Positions 42,827 through 57,334 of a DNA stretch of 64,000 nt are shown here, piece after piece. Origin of the DNA: Cladophialophora immunda. Taxonomy: Eukaryota > Ascomycota > Eurotiomycetes > Chaetothyriales > Herpotrichiellaceae. Within the stretch, counting starts at the first letter, position 1. Each line of letters starts with the position of its first letter. The notes under the pieces are model-generated. The model made no database searches and was not told the origin of the DNA. It worked only from the letters and a program-made list of their open reading frames with translations. The translations under genes were made by a program, and so were the position numbers. Where the stretch lies: contig NW_015622542.1 of NCBI RefSeq assembly GCF_000835495.1, positions 5,168,485 to 5,232,484 of the forward strand, given 5' to 3'.

Positions 42827-44172
42827 TTATGTCGCTTTTGGTTTTGTCCCCAGCGCCTGCTTCAGCCTAGGATCCTCTCTCACGACGAGGAGTTCCCCCC
42901 TGCAGATTTTCAGCAGCGTGAAGGCGGCGTTGATGAAGAAGACCAGGATCAAGAAGATGAGCTGGATGACGGTGACGATTTTGAAGAAGGCCGAGTCCAG
43001 CTCGGTGCCCAGCAGCAGGGTCGCCGTCGTCAGCGTGCCCGTGGGGAAGATGATGGCGTTCCACGTCGGTGCCCAGGTCAAGTCCCGGTTGACGATGCGA
43101 TGGAGCATGGCGACGAGCGCGAAGCCCAGCCACACCGCGCCGAGACCGGTCATCAACAGGGCCAGGAAGATGCAGGTTACCTGCAGCGAGCCCGCTGCCG
43201 ATTCGGTCAGGAAAACCCCTCGGTCGTAGCCCCGAAACTGCCCGTGTGTACTGGCCGCCGACCCTAGGAGTTGCAAGGCCGCCGCCGACTGTCCCATGGG
43301 TCCCACGAGGATGAACAGAGTGGCTGTCATGGGCGGAGCTGGCCACCCCTTTGCCAGCAGCTGATGAAGCAGGTACGTGTATAGGATCAGGCCGAGGAAG
43401 ATTCCCACTCCGACTGCACATAGCGACATGATGATGACCGGAACGGCGAGTCCCGGAGACACGTTGTGTGCAAAGGATGCGAAGACGCCGCCGACCGCTG
43501 CTAACGTGGCCACTCCCACGGCGGGGATGATGATGAGAGTCGGGAGCTGCCGGTCCAAGATGTTGTGCTGCTGGATCAGGTTGGAGAAGACGAAGAGCAA
43601 CATGCCGAAACTCCACGTGGCCGCAATCCACCACATGACACAGGCAACGATGGTGAACGGATGGCCTCCCCAGGGGGCCTCGCTCACGGTGAGGGTGACG
43701 AAGGACACCAGCGTCATAAAGGCGATCGACCAGCACGGGAAGAGACACAGGTCCAACACATTGTCGACGAGTTCTCGGTACGCTGTTTTGCGGTACATGG
43801 CGAAGTGCAGGATGCAGATGACCGAGAAGACAACGTAGAGGACCAGGTCGATCGTAAACGCAATCGTCGAGAGCACATGAAGCCCCGGGAACTGATATGG
43901 GAGTTGGTGGAGGAGCGTCCCAATCACGCCGGCGTTCATGCACCATGTGAACCTACCATGTCTTTGTCAGAGGGATGGCTTTTGGGACAGAAACCATGCG
44001 GTGTAGCGCGTTGGACGTACCATATGGGACTGAAGTCCTGGACCATAGCCCGGAAAGCACTTCGAACCAGCGGCCCCTTGTAGATGGCATCGGCATTTTG
44101 TTCTTCCTCGTCGTCGTAGTTGGCATTGCTTTGAGGCTGGATGTCGTCCTCCATGACGCCCTTGAGCTCCAT
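42827..44172 (-). CDS. TDT-family transporter (Ssu1 sulfite pump/Mae1-like)
   Basis: Exons 44021-44172 and 42827-43952 (68-base intron) give 425 residues. The splice rebuilds the family-defining opening FSPIWFTWCMNAGVIGTLLHQLPY, close to the 'FTPsWFav.MGTGi...LLHqLPY' pattern of Ssu1 and malic-acid transporters. About ten hydrophobic helices follow, including LIIIPAVGVATLAAVGGVFA and the FILVGPMGQSAAALQLLG segment. The N-terminal tail is acidic (DDEEEQNAD) and cytosolic. Ssu1 proteins export sulfite; related members move malate. Substrate choice cannot be made from this sequence. Confidence 0.87.
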
Positions 44173-45484
44173 CTATCGCGTGCCACAGGTGTCTGTTCTT
44201 CTCTCGAGGCCGCCCAGGTATGGGATGTGCCCAACAACCGGCGTCATGGCCATAAGCTTTTTATCCTGAATGCCCTTCAAATCGGCCTGGAGACCCGGTT
44301 TAGTCATTTTGCTGCCGGGTACAACGCCGGCCGGGCACTCGCCGCCTAAGCAGACGGCGAGCCTTTAAAGGAGCAACATACTTGTCATGGTGATGATCCT
44401 TCCTTTGGGGATTTTCCCCTCAAGCAACTTGCATCCAGCCACAGCCCAATAGGCACAGTAGGCTTAGCTCAGGCCCGATGGCAACGCCGCCTGCGCCGCC
44501 AATGGCTGGTGAATGGCGGAAGGGATCGAAACAGCCAAGTTGCCCTTTTCGACTAGATGTTGGGGATCTCGGTGCCTCTCCAATGGGGAAATATTGCCAG
44601 TTCTTACTTACCTAGATACGTAAGTAATGACCTTATTGCGTGATAGTTAGTGAGAAGGGGGGAAAGCCACAGAAGTTACCGTCGACTAGGGGGGGGGGGG
44701 GGGTATAACTAACTGGGGGCAGCTAGAATCCGCCCTACGATTGTCATCCCTCAACAATGCCCAACACTCCAAGGACATCAATCACATCTCCTCGGGACAC
44801 CCACAGACTCTTCTATGCTTTGTTACAAAACAACAATACCACCCACGCCACCAAGCAATTGCCAGGGGGCGCTTCTGAGCAGGTTTGCGTGTTGCCTCTG
44901 CTCGCCAAGTTGGCCGCCTCCACCGGCTTCTGACCCTGAGTGTTTCAGAGCTCTGGCACCCTGATACCGATGCTGCTTCTCCCTGTGTCTTGACCCCATG
45001 AGCCAAGGCCCTTCCAAGACTCACCGCTGTCCTGCTGGACCTGTGGTTTCAATCGTGGTGGGGATTTGGCAACAGTCGATCGCGGAACAAGACTTCTGTC
45101 GCTCCAACTTGCGACGGTGAGGGCCTCTTCGTCGTACGGGGCTGGATGGAGTCCTATGTATGTACCTGGGTCAAGTCTGCATCATCACTTCTGGGCGTAC
45201 CTCCAGCCAAGTCGGTAAGCTACAAACAGGGGCATTTCATAGACGACTCGACTCCTCTCCTCCCTTTCTCGTTTTTCTTTTCTTCGTATATCGCTGGTCG
45301 AGCTCAATCCCTTGTCGTCTTGGGTTGTTACCTGTTTTGGTGCTTGTCGAAGCAGAGGCTGGTTCCTCTGACAAATTCATTTCGTGTTCGTGGGCTCCGT
45401 GCTTGCCATTGATGCTTGTCTTGTTATATCTTTCCTTAGCCACTCGACAGTTGGGAAGTCCTTGGAAGGCCGTTGTCGCCCAGA
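44173..45484. other. intergenic, contains a 15-base G run
   Basis: About 1.3 kb between divergent genes (transporter and membrane protein). No supported gene. A homopolymer of G occupies 44689-44703. Confidence 0.5.
44689..44703 (+). repeat. G homopolymer (15)
   Basis: Uninterrupted run of 15 G. Length may be uncertain in the assembly. Confidence 0.9.
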
Positions 45485-47134
45485 ATGCCCGCCACCAATC
45501 TTAGGGGACGGTTTGACAGGTCCAAAATCGCTCCATTGAAGGCAGGACGCAGCGAAAGCTCACATGGCGTCGAGGAACCAGAATTGGTACAGAGGCAGGG
45601 TAAGATGCTGTCACCCAGACCGAAGTCGGCCATTGCTATCCGTCCCACAACGCCATGACTCCTTTCTCCCTCGAGGCTAACGGCCATGCCAGTCCTACCT
45701 GAGAACGACTTCCTTCCTCGGGATCAGACGTCTAGTGATGATGACAGTCAAGACGAGGACGAGGGCGAAGATGCCGATGATTCAACGGGCGAAGACGACG
45801 ACAGCGACCATCCAAACCCGTCTCAACCGGCGACAGCCACGGCATCCCAAGGTCAGGCATCTCTCACTGCGCCGTCAAAGACGACCAACCACCCATCCAC
45901 AGCCCATTCAACCATAGGCAGTTCCGCCACGCCGGCCTCGACAGACATAGGCACGAACGGCCCTCAAGGGTTTCTTCCCACCACTTCGGCGTTCCCCAGC
46001 TCCTTTACCACAAGCTCAACTTCAGTCGTGCCCCCGCCAAATAGCAGCACCGGGCTGGCCGCACCAGTATCAACCAGCCCAGTCGCCACCAGCGAGTCCG
46101 TCAGCGCTTCGGACCACCCTCTATCGAAAGTGGCAATTATAGTTCCATCACTGCTGGGAGCCGTGGCCGCCATTGTGGCCGCCTACCTTCTCTTTCGCTA
46201 CTGCAACCCGCTCAAGGCCAGATGGGCGGTCTACCGAGCACGAAAAGGCAACAGGCTGCCGGGAGAGGAAGAAGATGGGACGGCACCGAAAGCGACGCCG
46301 CAAATGACCGAGGCGTATGCCACGCGGACAGAAATCGCACGTCCTCCATCCCTGCACATTAGTCCCCCGGCCACGACCAGACGCGCTCCTCCACCGCCGC
46401 TGGTCCGCAATGGTTCGATGAACAACCTGGGCCACATCGCGGTTGCTAACCAACATGCTCGGTCTCAGAGCAATCCACAAACCCTGCCTGACAATACGCC
46501 ACGCCCGCCGTCGTACGCCTCGGGCGGCTACGGGGCTCGTGCTCTTCAACTGCAGGCGGAGGAGGAAGAGGAGGAGGAGGAGGAGGAGGAGGACGCGGGG
46601 CTTCCAAACCCAGATCCCCCGTTCAGACACCCCAACGGCCTGGCGAACAATCCCCCGACTCCCGTCGCGCGCAACCACCCTCCGACGCCTCGCCAGCGAC
46701 ACGAAGCAGTGAGCGACGTGCCCAGCATGCCGTCCCCCAGCAGCGTAGCCGCCGGCGGCCTGGACCTGGAGTTCCCCCTGCCACCGTCGACGCCGTCCGG
46801 GGCGGCGCACTTCTCGACAACATCTCCTCCGCCGGGATCCACCTTCAGCTCCCCCCACCGACTGCACAAGTCCATCACACCTTCCGAGAGCATATCCAAC
46901 GTGCCCGACTCGCCGTTCCCCTTCTCGCCCGCGCTCATGCCCCCGATGCCGCTCCTGAATTCGCGCTGGAGCCACAATTCGTCGAGCGTCAATGGGCGAA
47001 CGGCCCTGGGGGAGGAGAGGAGAACTGCGCAGCGCCACAGCGCAGACCCGGGACTGGTGGACGCAGCGTTCCCGGCACCGCGTTCCCCATCTCCCAAGAA
47101 TTCGAGTTTGTCGCTAGCGTCCCCCCCATCTTAG
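45485..47134 (+). CDS. single-pass membrane protein with Ser/Thr-rich region and proline-rich tail
   Basis: Two exons are proposed, 45485-45599 and 45693-47134, giving 518 residues. The intron has a GTAAGA donor and a GGCTAAC branch before the acceptor, and its phase joins ...LVQRQ to LPENDFLPRDQ; it removes the ATG at 45686, which would otherwise start the long frame. Order: short basic N-terminus, Asp/Glu-rich patch, about 100 residues rich in Ser/Thr/Pro (likely O-glycosylated), one membrane helix (VAIIVPSLLGAVAAIVAAYLLF), then a cytosolic Pro/Ser-rich tail with a run of about 12 Glu. The layout recalls fungal wall-stress or mucin-like sensors, but no signal peptide is visible, so a further 5' exon may be missing. 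Family not recognised. Confidence 0.6.
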
Positions 47135-48400
47135 GGTCGACGGCGTTGGGGTTGGGGTCGGGGAGCATCCAGTGTATGCGCTTGAGGCCCACCGGCGTGG
47201 CTTCGTCAAGCACCCTGGCTGGCTCCGGTAGAGAACACTATTACGGACTTCAGAAGCTGTCTGTTTTTGGGAAGCAGACCCGGGAGATGTTGGGGGGGGA
47301 GGGGGGGATAGAATCGAGCTGAGACAGTATACGGCGAGACGAAAACGGGCCTGCTTGATGAGCTAGCTGTCCCGTCATGTAAAAAAGATTATATGTACAT
47401 CCAAGGGAAATCCGACCTCGTCATGAAATCCGAGTGGACCAGACAGAAGCCTTTGTAGAAAAAATGGAAGAAAATAGATTTCACGAACCACCAGAATGAC
47501 GTTTATCTGGCCGACTTGCACGCCACGAGACCACCCACGACCAGGGCCTCCTTGCGCGCATAAACCTCCCCATTATTACTTTGTCTAGCTATGTAGATAC
47601 GTACAAGTTGGTCCAGTAGGTACGAGTATGCACGATGCCCGAGGCGAACCGAACTCAGGGCTAGGACAGCGGACTCCGTCTGGGCGTGGGCCACCTACAT
47701 AGCGAGGCTCGGGAGCTATTGATTAGCGAGCCTACAAGTACATACGCGTAAAGTAATCGGCCCCAGGATGGCTACTACCGTTGTGTCGTTAGGCGAGTTC
47801 CCCCCTAACAGTGTGACCAACTACCTACCTAAGCTAGCTAACCCGTGCCTTTTGAGGGCTAGAGATACATGTGAGATGACTAGGGTGGGTACATATTACA
47901 TCCTTGTAGGACACAGCCAGGATCTGCCGGGGACGTACACGGTGACGAGCGAGAATGCGGGCCATAGTACTGGACAGCAGAAGGGGCTGAAGCCTGAAGC
48001 CCAGCCGTTGCAAAGAGGAGGCCATAGATTCGGTGGAACAGATCGAAGAAGGTGCTCAAAGCACGCAGAGTGCAATCGTGATAATTATCAACTTCGCACA
48101 CCTCCTTGCGAAAGAAGAAGAAGGATCTCTCTCTGGTCATTTTAATATCCCTGCTGATTTGTCCCTGTTTTGCCTTCAAAAATGGGGATGCCAGTGCCAC
48201 AAAGGGGGCTCTGGAATGACATCGAGCACCGAGCTCGGCAACCAAGCAGATAGACCAACTATTTTGACACCATTCTTCCAACAAGCACCTGTGCCGCTGT
48301 TAGAAAGGGAGAATCGGCGGATTCCACGCACACTGCTCACTTTGGGCAAATATACTGCCATAGCAAACCTTCAACTCGCCATCTTCCCCCCCACTCACTG
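47135..48400. other. intergenic, no gene recognised
   Basis: About 1.27 kb. G-rich tract at 47291-47308. Open frames on both strands overlap one another without family resemblance. Confidence 0.5.
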
Positions 48401-48931
48401 TCAGCTGGCAAACCAGAGAAAAGGGCTACTCCTGAATGGCGGCGATACGACTATGGCTGTCGGTTTCTTACGGCAGTTGCAGCACTGGCTCTGGCAGCAC
48501 TTTTTCCTTTTCTTCAGCTCGTCGTCCAACAGCTGCGCGTCCTCGTTATAAGTCGCCGCCTGTCCTCTTTCGTACGACGCCTTGTAATGTTCAGTGAGCG
48601 CTTCTTGGAACTTTTGCTTCGACTTGATCCTGTTCTCCAAGGACTCCTGCCTCAAGAGACTACAAGCTGGCGTGTGGAAGAATCTGGGAGGGAGGACTGC
48701 TGACGATGCTGCTATCGCGGCATCGATGTCGTTGGCGGTTCGGGCGCATCTGTCTGATTCTTGCTCGTGCTTATAAACCTCGACCATATCTTTCCACGCT
48801 TCATCGCTCTTCTTGTTGGATTTAGTCCTTAGGAGCTTTGAAAGGTCATTCACGGCCTGAGGTGGCAGGTTCATTCCCGGTGGGTGATGGGAAGGGGCAC
48901 CATTCGAAGGTGTGATCCAAAGGTTGGGCAT
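48401..48931 (-). CDS. hypothetical protein, about 176 residues
   Basis: Frame from the ATG at 48931 (MPNLWITPSNGAP). It stays open upstream to a CTGTCAG acceptor-like site at about 48962, so a first exon may be missing. It is largely helical and charged: LSKLLRTKSNKKSDEAWKDMVEVYKHEQESDRC, then FQEALTEHYKASYERGQAATYNEDAQLLDDELKKRKK, suggesting a coiled coil, followed by a cysteine cluster (CCQSQCCNC). I do not recognise the family. No membrane segment or signal peptide. Confidence 0.4.
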   Translation of the reverse strand: MPNLWITPSNGAPSHHPPGMNLPPQAVNDLSKLLRTKSNKKSDEAWKDMVEVYKHEQESDRCARTANDIDAAIAASSAVLPPRFFHTPACSLLRQESLENRIKSKQKFQEALTEHYKASYERGQAATYNEDAQLLDDELKKRKKCCQSQCCNCRKKPTAIVVSPPFRSSPFLWFAS

Positions 48932-50609
48932 CTGAGGTTGCTGTTGCTGTGTAGTTGTCACTGACAGATATATGTCGTTGTCGTTTCGCAGCGTAAATGA
49001 GACGCTACTAGGGTTTATGGGTCGTGGTATCCTGTTTTCTACTTTTCGACACCTTAAATATCGGCGGAATCATGATGAACGACCCGGCTCTGACCACTTG
49101 GGTATGTTCAGCCTTGAATTCACAGAAAGACGGGGAGCTCGTGACCCAATCAGGAGACGTTCGTATTTCCGATGATCAGACACAAGTCGACCGAGGCTGG
49201 ACCTCGCCTGGAGGCTTTCACAGCCGGGGACGAAAAATGCATTCGTGTTGTTGCTGATAGAACACCGTAATAATCCTTCCTATCGTCTGAGCTCTGCATG
49301 GACATATCATTCCTTGAGGGAAAAGGGAACCTTCATTTCCCATAGGTCAATATGGCACCCCGGGGAAAAGGCAACTGACACTAAGGTGTCTTAACCATGA
49401 AGCCAAGGTGCCGGTGCCTATTTCCAGACGCGGGCAACGTGTGACACCAATTCTCCCCAGTATGCACATCATACCTGGTCACAAGACAATCTTATCGTAC
49501 CCCAAGACTGTGCATCCGTGCAAGGTGGAGCGAGAGTATCAGCAGAAACGTTGGAGGATAGCGAGAGAGGACTCGATCTCATCAATACCGATGGAGCTCC
49601 GGACAGCTATGCTTGGAAGCGTTAATTGAGGCGAGTCGATCCATGAAGCTAGGTGAGGAATGGGAAGGAGGCGAGACACCGAACACTCTCGCCGAGGATT
49701 GCCCTCTCACGGTCTTCGTTGCCCCGCCGCACATCAGCGAATGAATTAGGACGACAGGCAAATCCTGAGCCAGAACTGTCATCGCTGGCGGTGAACCCCG
49801 ACTAGGATACGGGGAGCATCACCAGGACTCTGAAGAGGCTGGCGTGATGCTTGGCGCCTCTGTTGGGATTTGAGGAGTTACGAGAAATGAAGATTGAGGA
49901 AGGACGAAGGTTCAAAACGAGTTTAGGCGAGAGCCGGAAGTCCCGATCCGGCAGGCCGTGATTGCCGGTGATTGGCCCCTGACTCTATTAGGCTAGTCAC
50001 ATTCGGAGCCTTCATCTCTCCATCTTCCCATATCGCAAAGGTCACGGCACATTCTCATTGTCAAAGACTTGACTGGAAGTTTCCGACAACAAATCGTCTA
50101 CTGTGAACACAATATCCGGCCACTCGATACGAGCCAAGTATGCTGAACGGGTGACCTCGATTCGAGGATCGAGGCGACCCGCTTGCAAGCAAACCAGGAT
50201 GGTGGAACGGCTGACCTACAAGTATACCGACTCCAGGTACAGTGTTCTGCAGAATAATTCTCATCCCTGCTTCCAGCAAAGTTGACAAAGTAGAAAAGAA
50301 TGAGTGCGGGTAACTGTCGTTAGATAAAAGAATTCAGTAGGTTGTATCCGAGTCGTCATAAAGCAGCCAGACAAGCCATCCAGCCCGCCAGAGAAGTCAT
50401 TTATTCTGTACGTGAAACCGTGTATTTGCGCCTCATTTCTTGGTCCAGCGATCGTGCTTGATTCATTCGCATTCATTCACAAGACACCGTCAGATGAGAA
50501 GCACCCCGAGTGCGTGCCAAAATCTGATACAAATCACATCATTGCCACCCCGGCAATCTTTGCCAAAGCCTCGGTCCCCTGATCCATGGCATACAAGCCC
50601 AGGTCCGGA
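48932..50609. other. intergenic, no gene recognised
   Basis: About 1.7 kb with only short, unconvincing frames on either strand. It holds the SRPK kinase 3' end. Confidence 0.5.
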
Positions 50610-52855
<2,246 letters not shown>

Positions 52856-54199
52856 CTGCGAGCGTCAGAGGATTGACGCAGCGGCAGTGGCAGTGGCAGT
52901 GGCAGTGGCAGTGGTTACGGCGGCGTGCAGTGACCAGCCGTCGTTCCCAGATGGCAGTGGATCTCAGGCTATTCAGGGCCCGGGGTCGAATCTTCGCTTC
53001 GGGGGGTCGGACCACGCCCTGTCATGTAAGAAAGAATGCTGACGGCGCAGGCGGGATGATGTTATGTCGAATCTGTGTGTTTTGTCTTCTTTCAGGCTTG
53101 TCACGTTTCCTGCAGACTCAAAAGTGCGCGGCTACGGCGGCCTCACTCTTTGATCGAGTCGAGCAGAGGCACCGATGAGCCAAGTGTGCGCTGAAAGCTG
53201 CGTGCTGCGGGTTGGCGGATGTGATTCGCGGATTGAACGGCAGGGCACCCAACCACGCGCCGGCGGTTATTCGATAAAGGACATTGAAAGCGAGGGCGAG
53301 GGCGTCGGTTTAGGGTCGAGGAACATGGACGGGCGATTGATTTCTGCGATTTCAGCCAGCTGCCCAAAGAATATCGAAGCTTGAAGGTTGGTGTCGAAAA
53401 GAATCCAAGAATGAGCGAACGCTGGAGAACGAGACCCGTTGGGTTTTGATCGAATCGAGTCGGAGGGCAAGGAGCGAATTAGGAGCTGGGCAGACACTGC
53501 TGCAATGAGCCGGAGACGGCGGCGGTGGTGATATCGAATTCGAGGTTCGTGGGACCTGCCAATGACGATTGATCCCGTCACCTGTAGAGCAGGAGAGTTA
53601 TGTGATAATCACAGGGACGTAGCAGCAGTGGTGGGGTCTCCTCGGGAGGTTTGTTTGGCGTGGATTTGTTGCGTTTGATATCGATATCGATCGAGGGCGA
53701 GGGCGGGCGACGATAGAGGCGGGAGGTGAGGACAGTGTTGTGCTGCTCAAACGAAGTCTTTTGTAGATTTCTATGCTATTCATGCCATGACTAAGGAGTA
53801 GGATTCGAGTGGACGTTTCCCTTCCATTGATTCCGAGCTCAGCCATGAGTAATGAACTGGCTATTCGTTTCAACAATGAGCTGCGTTCCTGGGCAAGCCA
53901 CCTGCGCCATTGGAAAACTCAACCACCCGCGCAGAGATGCTCTACCCGTTCTTCCACAACTCGAGACATTGGGACACGACGGCCCCAAGAGATCTAGTGA
54001 AGAGCGTCTCGAGGTCCTCACACTGGACATCCCTTAAATAAGCCTTGGAGAAGGTTTGAATTTTTGAAGATGCAGAACATGGACTCATGAGCCACTGTGC
54101 GCGACAGCCGCCGCTCTCCATGAGACTGCCCCAGAGACAAGCGACAAGCTCGTGCTCTTCTCTGAGAGTTTACCACCTTTCGACTCTGCCACCTCCAAG
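52856..54199. other. intergenic, kinase leader and phosphoesterase promoter
   Basis: About 1.3 kb between divergent genes. It probably contains the missing first exon(s) and 5' UTR of the SRPK gene. No other gene supported. Confidence 0.45.
52883..52914 (+). repeat. hexanucleotide microsatellite (GGCAGT)n
   Basis: About five tandem copies, directly upstream of the SRPK exon acceptor (on the minus strand, CCACTG repeats in a presumed intron or leader). Confidence 0.85.
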
Positions 54200-55234
54200 A
54201 TGGGCCTCTTCTCGCCTCCGGATTCACCTTACGCACCTCCCTCTCTCATCTACCAGCTCATATATCACCCTCTGACCACCTGTTTTACCTTCTTCCACCA
54301 CATCTTCCTCTACCTCCGCGGTCCACCCTACATCACACCCAAAAACAAAATCCCCATCCGCGTCGTCTGCCTCTCCGACACCCACAGCCAAATCCCACGC
54401 ACGGCAATCCCCAAGGGCGACCTCCTCATTCACTCCGGTGACCTTACAAACAACGGTTCGCGCTCCTCCATCCAGCAAACTATAGACTGGCTAAAAACAC
54501 TCCAAAAGCCCTGGCACGGCTCCTCCGATGGGTTCCGCCATATCGTAGTGGTGGCGGGGAACCACGACAGCTATTTCGACGAGCGCAGCCGTGGTGTAGG
54601 GGACAAGGGCCGTGCCCACCGTCAGCTAGACTGGGGGAAAATCCACTACCTGCAGCACTCGTCAATCACACTGCGTTTTCCCGGCGACCGCGCGTTGAAT
54701 GTCTACGGAGCTCCGCAGATACCTCAGTGCGGGGGTAAAGAGTTTGCATTTCAATATACCAGAGGTCAAGATGCTTGGAGCGGTACCATCCCTGAAGACG
54801 TGGATGTCCTGGTCACGCACAACCCGCCGAAGTGGCATCTTGACCTACCCACCAGTGGAGGCATGGGCGATGAGTTCGAGCTAAAGGAAGTTTGGCGTGT
54901 CAAACCTACACTGCATGCTTTTGGGCATATCCATTCTGGCCACGGCGTTGATCCCGTCTGGTGGGACGACAGCCAGCGTGCATTTGAAGAGTTCCTGGCC
55001 GCGGCGTATAATAAGCCCGCCGACACACCTGCGAGTCACCGCGTACCCTTCGCCGAGCTGCTGGATATACCGTTGTGGGTTAAAGGCATCCAATGCACGA
55101 TCGCAGATGTGAGAGGTCTACTGTGGACAAGGCTGTGGGGAGGCGCCCGACAGGGAGGCTACATGGTCAACGGCGCTCTGGCGCATCAGACGACAACTCG
55201 GTTGTTGAACAAACCCCGAGTTGTGAGTCTTTAG
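54200..55234 (+). CDS. calcineurin-like metallophosphoesterase
   Basis: Single exon of 344 residues from the ATG at 54200 (MGLFSPPDSPYAPP). All five metal-binding blocks of the superfamily are present in order: CLSDTHSQ (DxH), LIHSGDLT (GD), VVVAGNHDSYFD (GNHD), VLVTHNPPKWH (H) and HAFGHIHSGHG (GHxH). A hydrophobic aromatic stretch near the N-terminus (YQLIYHPLTTCFTFFHHIFLYL) may associate with membranes. Closest in style to the UPF0046/MPPED-type fungal phosphoesterases. The physiological substrate is unknown. Converges with the minus-strand membrane protein downstream. Confidence 0.88.
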   Translation: MGLFSPPDSPYAPPSLIYQLIYHPLTTCFTFFHHIFLYLRGPPYITPKNKIPIRVVCLSDTHSQIPRTAIPKGDLLIHSGDLTNNGSRSSIQQTIDWLKTLQKPWHGSSDGFRHIVVVAGNHDSYFDERSRGVGDKGRAHRQLDWGKIHYLQHSSITLRFPGDRALNVYGAPQIPQCGGKEFAFQYTRGQDAWSGTIPEDVDVLVTHNPPKWHLDLPTSGGMGDEFELKEVWRVKPTLHAFGHIHSGHGVDPVWWDDSQRAFEEFLAAAYNKPADTPASHRVPFAELLDIPLWVKGIQCTIADVRGLLWTRLWGGARQGGYMVNGALAHQTTTRLLNKPRVVSL

Positions 55235-55820
55235 ACCTAATACTGCATCAAGAGACTTGGGAGGTTATGCGCACCCTGAACGAAGAAACGGTCGATAAAT
55301 TGTACGAGTCCCACGCCCATCTCAAGCCATTTGCCTCGAACCAGAGAGCCGGGGAATAAATCCAGATGATGTACAGGCACATTCACGGTGTTCCAGAGAC
55401 AGACGAAAAAGGAGAAATGGAGAAAAGCAAAAGCGATAGATATCTTTGTACGCAGGACTATAGTTTATCATTAATTCGTATTTTTCTCCCCTATGGCTTT
55501 CTGACAAGTTTCCAAGGACGCGCACCAGTTCCAAACTCCCGACATTTTGGGGGCCATGCTTTGCCCGAATTTCCTCCCTCCCAAGCAATCGTATAGAAGG
55601 GCATATCCAATTGACTCTCTCAGCAATAAAGAGATGTTCGACCATGCTTTGCGCCTTCTTCAGTATTTTTCTCCAAGCTCGGACAAGATTCAAGCACCGC
55701 TTCCTAAATGAGTTCACATGGACCGGCTCTTTTGGGACGTCTTCCATCAATCATCCACCCATCATGATCCTCTGCGTTCTTCAGTCGTTATCGTCGTCGT
55801 CGTCGACGCCGCCGCCGCCG
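55235..55820. other. intergenic between convergent genes
   Basis: About 0.59 kb with both 3' ends. No gene recognised. Confidence 0.5.
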
Positions 55821-56635
55821 CTATATCCCTTCTCGAAAGACGCTTTTCCTCGTGCTGATCGGACTCGAGCTCCCGTCTCCGCTGCCCTGGGTGTCCAAAC
55901 TCTGATTCCCCTTCGTATGTCCCTTTGCCCCCATGCCATCGGATTCCGGCCTGGGGCTCACGCTCCTCAGCCTCGGCGTCGCCTCATGCTGATCGCCAAA
56001 CGGATTGTCTCTTGAGGAACTGGCCGGCCGGCCGCGTCCGCTCACATCGACGTCGGAATACCCTGCGCTTCCGCTGGCACCTAAGTAGTCTCCTCCAGAG
56101 CCTCCGCGAGCGCCGCCGCCGTAGGGTTCATTCTGCAATCCTGGTGTCGGCGCTAAACCGAGCTCCTGTTCTTCGTAGCCAGAGTAGCCCGCTCCTGGCC
56201 CGTAGGGGTCTTCGTTCCCCACGCGGGTGTCCCATGCATCGTCCTCCATCCCTCTGCCTCCCCGGCCCCTGGCACCACCGGACACTAGTCCATCCGCACC
56301 ACTTCCGGCCTCCTCGTAAGCCCCTCTGGCCGTACGTCTCCTGGTCAGCTTGGCAAATTGATCTCTGGCCCACTCCAAAGGCCCCGCATGCCGAGGGGCA
56401 GGGTAGTTTGAGGAAGCTTGAGGCTTAAGGAACGGGATATAAGTTTTCCATGACTTGAGGGAGGGGGCCGGGAGCCCTTGTTTGCGGGCGCTGTATTGTG
56501 TGTAGACCACCCATCCGACGATCGCGAAGATGAGAAGGAGGAAGAGGAGGAAGAAGAAGAGACCTGGATGAGGAGTTTCTGTTAGCGAGGATGCCGGGAC
56601 TGCTGAAACAGATGCGACGTACCCCAACCATGCAT
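55821..56635 (-). CDS. small single-pass membrane protein (fungal acid-phosphatase-like annotation group)
   Basis: Exons 56623-56635 and 55821-56563 give 251 residues starting MHGWG, immediately followed by the membrane helix LFFFLLFLLLIFAIVGWVVYTQ. The 13-base first exon with its 59-base intron (CTAAC branch) is inferred because it supplies a start and matches the short 'MxGW' opening I associate with this fungal family. Reading through without the intron is possible but yields a poor N-terminus. The rest is RKQGLPAPSLKSWKTYIPFLK and a long Gly/Ser/Arg-rich disordered tail. Proteins of this shape are often labelled acid-phosphatase-like, but no catalytic motif is visible. Function unknown. 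Confidence 0.65.
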
Positions 56636-57334
56636 GGTTGCGAGAACGGCTTATCGTTCTGCTTCCGAGTTTCTTGCGTTGTTTGTGTGACGAACGCACT
56701 CGTCGACTCCGGCCGCGCCTCTGTTCGAAATGCAGATGTACCAGCGTTTGATCAGAACGCTGACTTGTCGTCTCACTAAAAGGTTCAGCTGGAGATTTCA
56801 GGCGGGCATTGCTGCTGTTTCCTACAGCGACGCTGTAATTCTGACTGGACCGTCAAGAGAATAGATTGGGGAAAAGCGGTCTCAACTATAGTGCGATTGA
56901 TGACAGTCTGTGGCCAGACTGGATATTTGAGGGCCGGCTGATGAAGGAAGCCTGCTTTGACTGCTGCCGATGCGAAGCCAGACCAACGTCAATTGGAACA
57001 TCAGCGCACCAAGCGGATACTCGGCTGCTGCGTCCCAAAGAGGTAAAGCGCGCAATGAGCTGATTCTTCACATGCTATCACGTGTTTCCGACCTCCCCCG
57101 CCCCCTTTCTACACACTTTTTGACAGGTGAGTAGTGGCTGTGGCGCAGTTCTATTCTATCGCTCTCAAAGGATATCGTACAGGAAAATGCTCTGGAAGTG
57201 TTCTAGTCTGGGTTATTAGACAACTCTACACGTCGCGTACAGTCCCTCGAGCTGTAAGCACATCCGAGCTGTCCCCCTGACCGAATGCCAGCTAGACAAG
57301 CACGCTCTGCACGTATGCCTTGCACCTCCTGCCC
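56636..57334. other. intergenic, no gene recognised
   Basis: About 0.7 kb; promoter of the small membrane protein and 3' end of the lipid kinase. Confidence 0.5.

Noticed and set aside
42867..43946. 359-residue minus-strand frame alongside the TDT transporter
   Set aside because: Arg/His/Pro-rich out-of-frame shadow of the transporter, whose own frame has clear membrane helices and the family motif.
46148..47038. 296-residue minus-strand frame
   Set aside because: GC-rich shadow of the membrane-protein gene on the plus strand.
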